DNA from: Pyruvatibacter mobilis
Lineage (GTDB): Bacteria > Pseudomonadota > Alphaproteobacteria > CGMCC-115125
Length of the DNA: 64,000 nt
Reading direction: 5' to 3'
Assembly: GCF_012848855.1 (NCBI RefSeq)
Contig: NZ_CP051630.1
Location: 537,501-601,500 of the forward strand
Numbering within the stretch: position 1 is the stretch's first letter; every line of letters starts with the position of its first letter. Below are positions 16,218-26,586 of the stretch, in pieces. The notes beneath the pieces are model-generated. The model did not search any database, was not told the origin of the DNA, and saw only the letters and a program-made list of their open reading frames with translations. A program made the translations under genes and the position numbers.

Positions 16218-16246
16218 GGGCGGCTCCTTGCGGGGCCGCCCCTTTT
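16218..16246 (+). terminator. terminator between convergent genes
   Basis: GGGCGGC (16218-16224) and GCCGCCC (16235-16241) form a stem followed by TTTT. It lies 21 bases past the secreted-protein stop and may also serve the SDR gene from the other side. Confidence 0.85.
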
Positions 16247-16286
16247 GTTTGTGTCCTGATGTCTGCGTCTTGCAGGGGTCGCCGGA

Positions 16287-17198
16287 TCAGACCGGTTCCC
16301 AGGTGAAGACGGAGCCCGTATTGCCGAGATCCGGCATGTCCGCCTTCATGGCGGGGAAGGCGTGTTCCAGGATCGAGGTCGGGTCCCAGCCTTCCATGCG
16401 GGTCATGCCGCGCAGCGGACGCGGCTGGCTCATCAGGAACAGCTCGTTGCCGCGGGCGACGAAAATCTGGCCGGAGACGTCCGACGGGGCGGAGAGGGCG
16501 ACGGCGAGCTGGGCCACCTGGTCGGCGCGCATGGCATTCTTCATGCGCTCGACGCGCTTGGCGCTTTCCTCGTCCTTCACCGGAATGGTGGCGATCATGC
16601 GCGTCCAGGCAAACGGCGCGATGATGTTGGAGCGCACGTTCTTCATGGCGCCTTCCATGGCGATGATGCGCGACAGGCCGGCAACACCCATCTTGGCGGC
16701 GGCATAGTTAGCCTGGCCGATATTGCCGATGATGCCCGAGGTGGACGTGAACATCACATAGGCGCCGTCTTCCTGGTCACGGAAGTGCTGGATGGAGGCG
16801 CGGGCGACGTTGTAGGCGCCCTGCAGATGCACGTTGATGACCGCGTCCCAGTCCTCGTCATCCATCTTGTGGAACATCTTGTCGCGCAGGATGCCGGCCG
16901 GGTTGATGACCACGTTGAGGGAGCCGAACTCGTCCATGGCCTGCTCGACCATGTGGCCCGCGCCCTTGCGGTCGGACACGCTGTCGGAATTGGCGACGGC
17001 TTCGCCGCCGGCGGCCTTGATCTCGTCAACCACTTCCTGCGCCGGGCCGGCGTCACCGGAATCGCCGCCGGACACGCCGCCGCCGAGATCGTTGACCACC
17101 ACCTTGGCGCCTTCGCGGGCTGCGAGCACGGCGCATTCCTTGCCGATGCCGCGGGCCGCGCCCGTCACCAGAACCACTTTACCGTCGAGAACACCCAT
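16287..17198 (-). CDS. SDR-family (3R)-hydroxyacyl-CoA dehydrogenase-like oxidoreductase
   Basis: A 303-residue short-chain dehydrogenase. The coenzyme loop TGAARGIG is at 12-19, and the catalytic region (TSTSGIIGNIGQANYAAAK) contains Ser154, Tyr165 and Lys169. The extended GGGVSGGDSGDAGPAQ loop after strand beta-2 is typical of multifunctional-enzyme-2-type 3-hydroxyacyl-CoA dehydrogenases acting in fatty-acid or steroid side-chain oxidation. The usual NNAG motif reads INPAGILRD here, with Pro100 replacing the second Asn. It stands alone but fits the lipid-catabolism theme of the window. The exact substrate is unknown. Confidence 0.88.
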   Translation of the reverse strand: MGVLDGKVVLVTGAARGIGKECAVLAAREGAKVVVNDLGGGVSGGDSGDAGPAQEVVDEIKAAGGEAVANSDSVSDRKGAGHMVEQAMDEFGSLNVVINPAGILRDKMFHKMDDEDWDAVINVHLQGAYNVARASIQHFRDQEDGAYVMFTSTSGIIGNIGQANYAAAKMGVAGLSRIIAMEGAMKNVRSNIIAPFAWTRMIATIPVKDEESAKRVERMKNAMRADQVAQLAVALSAPSDVSGQIFVARGNELFLMSQPRPLRGMTRMEGWDPTSILEHAFPAMKADMPDLGNTGSVFTWEPV

Positions 17199-17638
17199 TG
17201 TGCGTCATACCTCCTCGTTGTCGGTCAATCTTGCTTTTGACGTTGCGGATTGGGTGGCAAGCTAACGGCTCGGCGGGCCAGATCAAAGGCCCTTTGCGTC
17301 ATCTAGCCAATTCCGCAGCGGAATGCAGGCGGTGCCGGGGGCGGTCGCGTGCAGGCTTTACGGGGGGCACGGGCGCGTGTAAAAGCGCGGCTTCCATGAA
17401 GGCGCTCCGATTGACCGGCGCGCGGCAGAGGATTTCAGACGCGATGTTTCCGCGCTGCGAACGACGACGACAGATGTTGCGCCTCACCGGTGCCCGGCGA
17501 CGGGCGATGCCGGTGATGGACGCTGCATGTCTTCGGCTTCCTGCAGCCGCCGCGTAATCACCGGCCCGACGCGGCGCAACCGGATCAAGGCATGCGATAT
17601 CTCTTTCGTCTGCCGGCCGGTTGACCTGGACTTCCCAA
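17199..17638. other. 440-base divergent intergenic region
   Basis: It lies between the SDR and the acetyltransferase gene and should contain their promoters. Open frames here are arginine/proline-rich readings without ribosome sites. I see no RNA gene, terminator or clear operator. The only oddity is a loosely repeated GCGCTCCGATTGACCGG / GCGCCTCACCGG-type segment near 17403 and 17479. Confidence 0.5.
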
Positions 17639-18175
17639 ATGTCTTCATCCGTATCCCCCGCATCCTTCGCGGTGCGGCCGCAAATCGCTGCTGACAAACC
17701 TGCCATCTCCGCCCTGCAGAACCGCGTGTTTGGCCCCGGCCGGTATGCCAAGGCGTCCTACCGCCTGCGTGAGGGCGTGGAGCCCATCGATGCCCTGTCG
17801 CTGGTCGCAATGCGTGAGGGGGACACCACCATCATCGGCAGCATCCGCTACTGGCCGGTGATGATCGGCCCCAACGCGTCATCACAGATGGATGCGGCGC
17901 TGCTGCTCGGCCCGCTGGCGGTGGCGCCGGAAGTGCAGGGCAAGGGGGCGGGCCTTGCGCTGATGAAGGAGAGCTTGCGTCTTGCCGCCGAGATGGGCCA
18001 CCGGCTGGTGCTGCTGGTGGGTGATCTTCCCTATTATGCGCGGGTGGGCTTCAGCCAGGTGCCGCGCGGGCGGGTGGTGATGCCGCAGCCTTATGACCCG
18101 GACCGGCTCCTGTGGCTGCCGCTCGTTCCGGGTGCTGAGGAAGATGTGGCCGGAGCGATGCTCAAGGCCCGCTGA
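17639..18175 (+). CDS. GNAT-family N-acetyltransferase (YhbS-like)
   Basis: A 178-residue protein with the GNAT acetyl-CoA site LGPLAVAPEVQGKGAGLALM (Q-x-x-G-x-A loop, about 97-116) and the fold's closing segment YYARVGFSQVP. Small proteins of this group acetylate amino groups of metabolites or proteins; the target is unknown. The start at the ATG at 17639 is chosen over a TTG at 17621. No strong ribosome site is visible for either, which leaves the start uncertain. It is convergent with the amidotransferase-like gene, 20 bases away. Confidence 0.88.
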   Translation: MSSSVSPASFAVRPQIAADKPAISALQNRVFGPGRYAKASYRLREGVEPIDALSLVAMREGDTTIIGSIRYWPVMIGPNASSQMDAALLLGPLAVAPEVQGKGAGLALMKESLRLAAEMGHRLVLLVGDLPYYARVGFSQVPRGRVVMPQPYDPDRLLWLPLVPGAEEDVAGAMLKAR

Positions 18176-18195
18176 GGCGGCGTAGCGTGCGGGGC

Positions 18196-20307
18196 TCAGC
18201 GGCCCTCGCGGCGCCAGGCCAGCATGAAGGCCCCCAGGGCGATCAGCAAGGCCAGTTCCGGGCGGATGAGGGTGTGTTCGCTCACCGCGCGCACCGCATA
18301 TTCCTCATTGGCATTGAGGCCGATCCAGCCGGAGCCCGACGCCGTGCGGCCGGGGCGGATGCGGCGGATGTCCGGCGCTGTCTCGTCCTCGATGAAACGC
18401 GCGCTGCCGCCGGTCTCGTCCACGAGGCCGCCCACCTGGGTGCGTGTCACCCGCACGTCGGCAAATTCCTTGGGGTTGAGCGGGCCTGCTGCGGTGATCG
18501 CGGTTTCGATGCCGTCGCTCAGCCGGTAAAGGCCCGTCTGGTCGATCTCCATGCGCCCGGTGAAGCGGCCGGGGCTGTCCTCGCTCAGGGTCAGGCTTTC
18601 GGTGGTGCCGTCGGGGCGTGTGACGGTCACGGGCGGGGTTTCCGTTGCCATGGTCTGGCGGGTCACCGTCAGGGTGCCGCCCTGGGCCGAAGCGCGGAGT
18701 TTTTCCTCCTCGAGGTCCGGCTCCTTCATCAGCCAGTGGGCGAGGCGGCGCAGCATCTCGGCCTGCGGGCCGCCGCCTTCATAGCCGCGGGTCCACAGCC
18801 AGGCATGGTCCGACAGGAGCTGGGCCACGCGGCCTTCCTTCACCCGGTCGAGCACCATCAGCGGCTTGCCGCCGGGGCCTTCCATCAGGTTCTCGCCGGT
18901 GGCCATTTCCGCGTCGATCAGGCGGAACCAGCGGCCCCAGCGCGGCGGCGACTGGTCCGCGCCCGGAAGACCGGCGGTCACCGGGTGGCGGCGGCCGAGA
19001 TCGGTCACGGTCGGGTGGTAGCCGCCGGTGATGACCTCGCCGGTGGGCGCGGCCGGCAGCACGCCTGCCAGCGGCGTGCGGAAGATGGAGAAGGGGGAGG
19101 CGAAATCCGGTCCAGCTGCCATCAGCAGCGCGCCGCCATTGTCCACGTAGTCGGCGATGTTCTTGAGATAAGCGACCGGCAGCACGCCGCGGCGGCGATA
19201 GCGGTCGAAGATCACGAGGTCGAACTCGTTGAGCTTGACCGAGAACAGCTCGCGGGTGGGGAAGGCGATCAGCGACAGTTCGTTGATCGGCGTGCCGTCC
19301 TGCTTTTCCGGCGGCCGCAGGATGGTGAAGTGGACGAGATCAACGGCGGGGTCGGCCTTGAGGAGATTGCGCCAGGTGCGCTCGCCCGCATGGGGCTCAC
19401 CGGACACCAGCAGCACGCGCAGGCGGTCGCGGATGCCGTTGGCGATGACCACGGCGCGGTTGTTTTCGAGCGTCAGTTCGCCGGGGCCCGGCGCGGCCTC
19501 GATCTCGATCACGTTCTCGCCGCCATGCTCCAGCTCGATCTCGATTTCCTCGGTGCGGCCGGTGGTGACGGTGACAGGCGGCAGCGCTTCACCGTCGATG
19601 CGGATCTCGAGCTGGGCGATGCGGGTCGTATCTTCCGCGCCTGCATCATCCACCCGCAGCTTGAGGGTCATGGTTTCCCCGACGATGGAGAAGCGCGGGG
19701 CGTCCTCGATGGTCAGGGTGCGGTCGATTTCGTCGTCGGGACCGGTGAGCAGCGCGTGGAAGGGCGCGCCCGTGGTCGCCAGCGCGCGCGGGGCCAGATC
19801 GTGGATCTGCCCGTCGGTGATCGCGACAATGCCCGCGATGCGCTCCGGCGGCACATCGGCAATGGCGTCCTCGATGGCGGAGAACAGGCGCGTGCCGCCG
19901 GCAGTGCTGCCTGAAGCGTCATCGGTGCCGAGGCCGAGGCTGTCGGTCACGTCCACTTCGCGGAGCTCAAGGCCCGGCTGCGCGTCCATCCGGTCGCGCA
20001 TGGCGGCGGCCAGGGCCTCGGTGCGGTCGCCGCGGTCGGCAAGGCGGTTGGACTGGGAGCGGTCGATGGCCAGCACCGCCACATCCGTGACGGGTTCGCG
20101 TTCTTCGCGCAGGGCGGAGGGGTTGAGCAGGGCCACGAGCAGGGCTGCATAGGCGATGCTGCGCCACCACACGCCGGGGCCGCGGCGGATCAGCGCCAGT
20201 ACCAGCAGCAGCACGACGGCAATGGTGCCCGCGGTGAGCAGCCAGTCCGGCACCAGCGGGGCGAAGCCGAGCTGCCAGCTTTCCATGTTCGCAAGGGACG
20301 CGTTCAT
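18196..20307 (-). CDS. membrane protein with glutamine-amidotransferase-like domain (BatA/DUF4159 cluster)
   Basis: A 703-residue protein with two N-terminal helices (about 22-40 and 49-63), a von Willebrand-like region (VTDVAVLAIDRSQSNRLADR), a long beta-rich middle, a class-I amidotransferase-like segment (YVDNGGALLMAAGPDF, then HPVTAGLPG) and a C-terminal helix (LLIALGAFMLAW). The amidotransferase-like fold probably lacks catalytic activity because no clear nucleophilic Cys is seen. It is the last gene of a four-gene minus-strand operon and overlaps the DUF4159 gene by 4 bases (ATGA). In alphaproteobacteria this cluster recurs, and an envelope-stability role is suspected but not established. 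Confidence 0.82.
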   Translation of the reverse strand: MNASLANMESWQLGFAPLVPDWLLTAGTIAVVLLLVLALIRRGPGVWWRSIAYAALLVALLNPSALREEREPVTDVAVLAIDRSQSNRLADRGDRTEALAAAMRDRMDAQPGLELREVDVTDSLGLGTDDASGSTAGGTRLFSAIEDAIADVPPERIAGIVAITDGQIHDLAPRALATTGAPFHALLTGPDDEIDRTLTIEDAPRFSIVGETMTLKLRVDDAGAEDTTRIAQLEIRIDGEALPPVTVTTGRTEEIEIELEHGGENVIEIEAAPGPGELTLENNRAVVIANGIRDRLRVLLVSGEPHAGERTWRNLLKADPAVDLVHFTILRPPEKQDGTPINELSLIAFPTRELFSVKLNEFDLVIFDRYRRRGVLPVAYLKNIADYVDNGGALLMAAGPDFASPFSIFRTPLAGVLPAAPTGEVITGGYHPTVTDLGRRHPVTAGLPGADQSPPRWGRWFRLIDAEMATGENLMEGPGGKPLMVLDRVKEGRVAQLLSDHAWLWTRGYEGGGPQAEMLRRLAHWLMKEPDLEEEKLRASAQGGTLTVTRQTMATETPPVTVTRPDGTTESLTLSEDSPGRFTGRMEIDQTGLYRLSDGIETAITAAGPLNPKEFADVRVTRTQVGGLVDETGGSARFIEDETAPDIRRIRPGRTASGSGWIGLNANEEYAVRAVSEHTLIRPELALLIALGAFMLAWRREGR

Positions 20308-23114
20308 TGGCCCAGCCTTTCCAGCAGGGCCGGCACGTGCACCTGGTCTGCCTTGTAATTGCCGGTCAGCGCATACATCACGAGATTGACGCCGAAGCGG
20401 CGGGCCATCTCGCGCTGGCGCTCGCCGCCGGGCACGGGCTTGGCCATGGGCAGGCCGCGTGCATCCACGGCCCAGGCGGCGGCGTAGTCATTGGCGCCGA
20501 TCAGCAGCGGCGTCACGCCATCCTGGTTGAGGGTGCCGGGCGTCTCGCCCGCATCGCCCTGCGCCTGCGCCCACAAGTCGCCACCGGCCCAGCGGCCGGG
20601 GAAGGTCTGCAGCAGGTAGAAGGCCTTGGTCAGCACATGGCCTTCGCTGACCGGCTCAAGGGGCGGCACGTCGAGATTGCCGAGCAGGCGGCGCAGGGCC
20701 TCGTTCCCCGGTGACGCGCCGATGGCCTCGATGCGCTGATGGTCCATGGTGTCGAACAGGATGGTGCCGCCGCGCTTCATGTAGTTGTCCACCCGCGCCA
20801 GCGCTTCCGGCGACAGGTCCTTCTGCTCCGGCAGCACGGGCCAGTAGAGCAGCGGGTAAAAGGCAAGTTCATCGCGCTCCACATCGACGCCCAGCGGGTC
20901 CGCCGGTTCGATGGCGGTGCGGCTGCGCAGCACCTGGCTGAGGCCGGTGAGGCCCGCACGGCTCATCTCATCGACGCGGCTGTTGCCGGTGATGACATAG
21001 GCAAGGCGTGTGTCGAGGGTGGCGAGAAGGGCAATCTCGTCCTCGGCGCTGGCCTGCTGCGCCATGGCGGGTGTTGCGCCCATGGCGATTGCGGCGACGG
21101 GGAGCGCGAGCAGGGCTGTCAGGGCGGCTGCCGTGGTGCTGCTGCGCAGGCGGGCCATGAGGGCCGGCGGCAGGCGCAGGCGGCCGGACAGGATCAGCGC
21201 GATCACGCCGTCGGCCAGCAGCAGGAGCAGGGCGAGTGTCAGCAGGGCAGGCTTGAGCGCGGTTTCGCTGCTGCCCGCATAGGCCTCGGTTGATGCCGCG
21301 AAACCCGTTTCAAGCGGGGCGAGGCGGGTGGAGCCGTCCATCACGTTGAGGGCGCGGAAGCCGTCCTGGGTGCCGTAGAGGCCCGGCGGATGGGTGGGGC
21401 CGGGGCGCGTGTCGGCCACGGCGAGAAGTGCAAGGGGTTCAGCGAGGGCTGGCGGGGCGACAAGGCGGCCATTGCCGTCCAGGGCGCGGTAGGGCTGCAG
21501 CAGGCGCTGGGCATCCTGCTCGCCCGCCCCGGTGCCGCGGCTCAGATCCAAGACGCGGCGGAGCATTTCAACGTAAAGGCCCGAGATGGGCAGGTTCGAC
21601 CAGTCGGTGTCGGCGGAGACATGGAACAGCACCAGCCAGCCGTCGCCCCGCCGGGTCGCGGTTACGAGCGGTGTGCCGTCGGTGAGGCGTGCCCAGGTGT
21701 GGCTCGACAGGTCCGCGGTCGGGTCGGCCAGCACCTGGCGGTGCACCTGGACATCCTCGGGGATGGCAAGGCCTGCAAAGGGGCTTTTTTCCTCGAAGGG
21801 GGCAAGGCCCTGGGGCGTGGCCCAGGTGAGCGCGCCGCCCAGCGCCCGGCCGCCGCCGCGCAGGGGCACGGGCATCAGCTCATCCGTCTGCGCGGCAAGG
21901 CGCGGCCCTGCGAAGCGCACCAGGTTGCCGCCATCCTCCACCCACTGGCGCACGCGCTCGGCATCATCGCCGACGAGTTGGCCGACATCGGCGGTGATGA
22001 GCATGGAGAGCGGGCGCGACAGCAGGTCTTCGATCTCTGACGTGTCACTCCCCGCATGGGCCTCGCGGATTTCTGCGAAGGGGCCGACGGCGCGGCGCAG
22101 GTAATAGAGGTCCGACAGCAGCGGCTGGGCGTCCTCGGTGCTGGTGCCCGCCACGAGGCCAACGGTGCGGCGCTGCCAGCGGTCATCCAGCAGGGTGACG
22201 GCTCCGGCTGAGTTCTCGCCGCTGATTTCCAGCCGTGTCACCGCATTGCGCAGCTCCAGCGGCATGTCGAGGGTGATGGTGGTTTCCGTCTCGCCCTCGG
22301 CAAAGGTAAAGGGCGCTTCGGTGAGCTGGCGGCCCGGCTTGCCGATGGCGGCGACGGTGCCGTTCCGCGTGCCGCTCCCGGTGGCGCGCAGCACTGTCAC
22401 TTCCATGGACTGGCCCAGCTGCGCGGGCGGAAGCAGCGCCAGGGCTGTTTCATCCGCGGACGGTGCAATGAGGGTGAGCGGGCCGTGGCGGGCGAGGTCC
22501 TCGGCGAAGGCATCCGCGTTGTCGCCGGTGAGCCCGTCGCTCAGCCAGATCACCTGCCAGCTACCCTGGTCCGGCAGGGCGGCTTCGGTGAGGCGGGTGG
22601 CGGTGGCGGCATAATCCGGCGCCAGCGCGCTCGGGGTCAGGGCTGTGGCGCGGGCGGTGGCGTCATCGGCGGTCAGCACGTCAAGACCCGTGGCGACGGC
22701 GCGCGGGGTGGTGGTGAGCAGGGCGACATCACGGCCGGCGCGTCTTGCGGTGGCAAGGATGCCGTCGAGCGTTGCCTGGCGGCGCGACCAGCCGGGGGCT
22801 GAGGCCCAGCCGTCATCCACCACCAGCAGCAGCGGGCCCGTGCCCGCGTCCTGCCGGGCCGGGTTGGCCACGGGTTCGGCGAAAGCGAGGATCAGCAGGG
22901 TGGCCGCCAGCAGGCGCAGGGCCATCAGCCACCAGGGCGTGGCGGCGGGGGTCTCTTCCTCGTCATGCAGGCCGCGCAGCAGCCTGAGGGCGGGAAAGCG
23001 CACCCGGTGAGGCGCTGGCGGGGTGACGCGCAACAGCCACCAGATCACCGGTAGGGCGATGAGGCCTGCCAGCGCAAGGGGGGCTGCGAAGCCGATGGGA
23101 CCAAGGGCGAGCAT
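20304..23114 (-). CDS. BatA/DUF4159 domain membrane protein
   Basis: A 936-residue protein. Residues 1-80 form a BatA-type N-terminal domain with two helices around PHRVRFPALRLLRGL. A vWA-like region follows (LLLVVDDGWASAPGWSRRQ), then a long periplasmic-type middle, paired helices around 630-690, and a DUF4159 domain from about 700 (LDTRLAYVITGNSRVDEMS ... MKRGGTILFDTMDHQ). DUF4159 has a class-I amidotransferase-like fold of unknown activity. It overlaps its downstream neighbour by 4 bases, and is 6 bases from the DUF58 gene. With MoxR and DUF58 it likely forms a membrane-anchored, AAA+-remodelled complex; this is inference from related Bat/MoxR systems. Confidence 0.88.
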   Translation of the reverse strand: MLALGPIGFAAPLALAGLIALPVIWWLLRVTPPAPHRVRFPALRLLRGLHDEEETPAATPWWLMALRLLAATLLILAFAEPVANPARQDAGTGPLLLVVDDGWASAPGWSRRQATLDGILATARRAGRDVALLTTTPRAVATGLDVLTADDATARATALTPSALAPDYAATATRLTEAALPDQGSWQVIWLSDGLTGDNADAFAEDLARHGPLTLIAPSADETALALLPPAQLGQSMEVTVLRATGSGTRNGTVAAIGKPGRQLTEAPFTFAEGETETTITLDMPLELRNAVTRLEISGENSAGAVTLLDDRWQRRTVGLVAGTSTEDAQPLLSDLYYLRRAVGPFAEIREAHAGSDTSEIEDLLSRPLSMLITADVGQLVGDDAERVRQWVEDGGNLVRFAGPRLAAQTDELMPVPLRGGGRALGGALTWATPQGLAPFEEKSPFAGLAIPEDVQVHRQVLADPTADLSSHTWARLTDGTPLVTATRRGDGWLVLFHVSADTDWSNLPISGLYVEMLRRVLDLSRGTGAGEQDAQRLLQPYRALDGNGRLVAPPALAEPLALLAVADTRPGPTHPPGLYGTQDGFRALNVMDGSTRLAPLETGFAASTEAYAGSSETALKPALLTLALLLLLADGVIALILSGRLRLPPALMARLRSSTTAAALTALLALPVAAIAMGATPAMAQQASAEDEIALLATLDTRLAYVITGNSRVDEMSRAGLTGLSQVLRSRTAIEPADPLGVDVERDELAFYPLLYWPVLPEQKDLSPEALARVDNYMKRGGTILFDTMDHQRIEAIGASPGNEALRRLLGNLDVPPLEPVSEGHVLTKAFYLLQTFPGRWAGGDLWAQAQGDAGETPGTLNQDGVTPLLIGANDYAAAWAVDARGLPMAKPVPGGERQREMARRFGVNLVMYALTGNYKADQVHVPALLERLGQ

Positions 23115-23120
23115 GCTGCG

Positions 23121-24065
23121 TCAGCGCTCCATGGGAATGGGCGCGCCGGACAGGGCGGCGTGCAGGGCCAGGACGGCGGTCTGCGGCGGGCGGTCCGTGC
23201 GGTGGGTGGTGAAAGTCCAGCCGAAACGGCGGGTGGCGGCGCGCAGGGCATCGCGGTGGGTGGCCAGGCGCGCCTGATAGGCATCGCGAATGGTTTCCGC
23301 GCGGCCAAAGGTGAGGCTTGCATCCTCCTCGATGCCCGCGAACTCCGTGCGGCCATGGAAGGGTAAATCTTCTTCGGCGGGGTCCAGCACCTGCAGGAGA
23401 TGCCCGCGGACACCGGCTGTGGCGTGGCTCTGGATGCGCGCAGCGATCGCTTCCGGGTCGGACAGGAAGTCACTCACCATGACGGCGCGGGAGAACCGCG
23501 GCAGCGCGTCAGCGGGGATATCGCTGTCCGCATACGGATTTTCAGAGGCGTAGTGGCTTGCAAGCCGGCGCAGGGCGGTGCGGCCGGCTGCCGGCGGCAG
23601 CGGCGTGCCGAGACCCGCGATGCGTTCGCCGCCGCGCATCAGCATGGTGGCAACCGCAAGGGTGATGACGGTGGCGCGGTGCTTCTTGGTGGGCAGGTCG
23701 CGGCCGGAGGCAAAATCCATGGAGGGCGACAGGTCGGGCCACAGCCACACGGTCTCGGCGGCTTCCCATTCATGCTCGCGCACATAAAGCCTGTCGCTGC
23801 GGGCGGACTGGCGCCAGTCCACCAGGTGGGCGCTGTCGCCCTGTTCGTAGCGGCGGTACTGCCAGAAGGTCTCGCCCGGGCCTGTGCGCTTGCGGCCATG
23901 AATGCCGGGGGCGACGGTGGCGGCGATGCGCTCTGCTTCCACCAGCAGGGGCGGCAGGGCGTCGGCCAGCTCTTCAGCTTCGCGGCGCTCCGGCGTGCGG
24001 CCATAGGCCAGCCCGTCCCGCGTGGCGCGGGCCTGGGATTCTCTGTCTGCTGACTGTCTGGCCAT
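23121..24065 (-). CDS. DUF58 domain protein
   Basis: A 314-residue soluble protein with the DUF58 signature RRYEQGDSAHLVDWRQSARS followed by DRLYVREHE, and a vWA-like acidic motif DLSPSMDFAS (a DxSxS metal site). DUF58 proteins are encoded beside MoxR ATPases and are thought to be their partners or substrates. Start chosen at the ATG at 24065, with GGAGCC upstream; the frame is open further but unlike the family. It is 28 bases downstream of moxR and 6 bases upstream of the DUF4159 gene, so it is in the same operon. Confidence 0.9.
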   Translation of the reverse strand: MARQSADRESQARATRDGLAYGRTPERREAEELADALPPLLVEAERIAATVAPGIHGRKRTGPGETFWQYRRYEQGDSAHLVDWRQSARSDRLYVREHEWEAAETVWLWPDLSPSMDFASGRDLPTKKHRATVITLAVATMLMRGGERIAGLGTPLPPAAGRTALRRLASHYASENPYADSDIPADALPRFSRAVMVSDFLSDPEAIAARIQSHATAGVRGHLLQVLDPAEEDLPFHGRTEFAGIEEDASLTFGRAETIRDAYQARLATHRDALRAATRRFGWTFTTHRTDRPPQTAVLALHAALSGAPIPMER

Positions 24066-24093
24066 GCTGGGGTGGGGCTCCCGTGGCGTCAGA

Positions 24094-25092
<999 letters not shown>

Positions 25093-25251
25093 GACCCTAC
25101 ATATAGTCCTGAGGCGGCGCCCGTTAAGGCGGCTTTCAGGCTGCGCGGCACCGTTTGCGGCGAGGGCGCGGCCCTTTCGTGAATCCGGCGTTCCGGCTTC
25201 TTGTCCGGGACGGCTGTGTTCAGATTATGACCCTACTTCGAAGCGAAGGCC

Positions 25252-25860
25252 ATGAGCGACGTGACTGCAAAAGAAGCTGTTGAAAATGCCGTGAAGGGGC
25301 TCAAGGAGGCGGAGCTTGCCTCCCGGTCCGGCCTGCCGCCGGTGGACACGTGGGAGCCGAAGCACAAGCACAGCATCGACATGCGAATCGCCAGGGATGG
25401 CGGCTGGCATTACCAGGGCAGCGAGATAAAGCGCGACCGGCTGGTGAAGCTGTTCGCCTCGATCCTGCGGCGTGACGCGGACGGGTCCTATCACCTGGTG
25501 ACGCCGGTGGAGCAGGCGGGCATCGAGGTGGAGGACGTGCCCTTCATAGCCGTGTCGATGGAGCGTGCGGGCGAGGGGCGCGATCAGGTGCTGGCCTTTA
25601 CCACCAATGTGGGTGACGTGGCCGTGGCGGGCGAGGAGCACGGGCTGCGCTTCGAGATCGATCCGCAGACGGAGGAACCGTCGCCATACGTGCATGTGCG
25701 CGGTGACGGGGCGCGGGCGCTGGAGGCGCGGCTGGCGCGTCCGGTGTTCTATGAGCTTGTGGAGCTCGGCGAGACGCATGATGTGGACGGCGAAAGCTGG
25801 TTCGGCGTGCGGAGCGGCGGGGTCTTCTTCAGGATGCAGCGGGCCGCCGAGCTGGGCTAG
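25252..25860 (+). CDS. DUF1285 domain protein
   Basis: A 202-residue cytosolic protein matching the DUF1285 pattern: VDTWEPKHKHSIDMRIARDGGWHYQGSEI at 38-66, LVKLFASILRRDADGSYHLVTPVE following, and a late WFGVRSGGVFFRM. The function is unknown. The family recurs in proteobacteria directly upstream of a CoA pyrophosphatase and the CCA-adding enzyme, as here. First gene of a plus-strand operon. Confidence 0.88.
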   Translation: MSDVTAKEAVENAVKGLKEAELASRSGLPPVDTWEPKHKHSIDMRIARDGGWHYQGSEIKRDRLVKLFASILRRDADGSYHLVTPVEQAGIEVEDVPFIAVSMERAGEGRDQVLAFTTNVGDVAVAGEEHGLRFEIDPQTEEPSPYVHVRGDGARALEARLARPVFYELVELGETHDVDGESWFGVRSGGVFFRMQRAAELG

Positions 25861-25917
25861 ACTGGCCGCGACACCGCTTTTCGCCATCGGATATTGTTTT
25901 CAGAGACTTTCTGCCTC

Positions 25918-26571
25918 ATGCGCCCAAGCGAGACATTCAGAACCAGGCTGATGGCCGGCCTCAGGCGACAGCCGCCGGCGCTTGACCGCACGGACGCAGC
26001 GCTGAACGGTGATTTCCGTCTCAACGACCCCAATGACATCGACGTGGACAAGGCAATCCGCGAGGCGGCGGTGCTGGTGCCGCTGGTGGAGCATGAAAAC
26101 GGCATCCATGTGCTGCTCACCGAGCGCTCCGGTGATCTGTCGAGCCATGCGGGGCAGGTGGCGTTTCCCGGCGGGCGGATCGACCCGGAGGATGACGGGC
26201 CGGTGGACGCGGCGCTGCGGGAAGCGGAAGAGGAAGTGGGCCTCGACCGGGCGCATGTGGATGTGGTCGGGTTCCTCGATCCCTATGAGACGGGCACGCG
26301 CTTCCGCGTGGTGCCGGTCGTCGGGTTCGTGCGGCCGGGGTTTGAGCTGACGCTGAACCCGGCGGAAGTGGATGAAGCCTTCGAGGTGCCGCTGGCCTTT
26401 CTGATGGACCCGGACAACCATGAGCGCCATTCGGCCACCTGGCAGGGCAAGCGGCGGCACTTTTTTGCCATGCCCTATGACGGCCATTACATCTGGGGGG
26501 CGACGGCGGGGATGATCGTCAATCTCTACGAGCGCTGCTTTGCCGCGGCACCCGAGACCGAAGACGCCTGA
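25918..26571 (+). CDS. CoA pyrophosphatase (Nudix)
   Basis: A 217-residue Nudix hydrolase with the CoA-pyrophosphatase signature LSSHAGQVAFPGGRID (75-90) directly before the Nudix box, whose second half is AALREAEEEVGLD (98-110). The family splits CoA, acyl-CoA or oxidised CoA into phosphopantetheine and 3',5'-ADP. Start taken at the ATG at 25918; a TTG at 25894 and a later ATG (MAGLRRQ) are alternatives, and no strong ribosome site decides. It lies 57 bases after DUF1285 and 15 bases before the DUF6111 gene. Confidence 0.9.
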   Translation: MRPSETFRTRLMAGLRRQPPALDRTDAALNGDFRLNDPNDIDVDKAIREAAVLVPLVEHENGIHVLLTERSGDLSSHAGQVAFPGGRIDPEDDGPVDAALREAEEEVGLDRAHVDVVGFLDPYETGTRFRVVPVVGFVRPGFELTLNPAEVDEAFEVPLAFLMDPDNHERHSATWQGKRRHFFAMPYDGHYIWGATAGMIVNLYERCFAAAPETEDA

Positions 26572-26586
26572 GGGAGGCCTCTACCC

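Noticed and set aside
17299-17751. minus-strand frames in the SDR/acetyltransferase gap, including a 54-codon one starting at 17648
   Set aside because: Arg/Pro-rich, begin inside the acetyltransferase gene, and lack ribosome sites.
18187-19914. 575-codon plus-strand frame opposite the amidotransferase-like gene
   Set aside because: Gly/His/Gln-rich antisense shadow of a supported gene.
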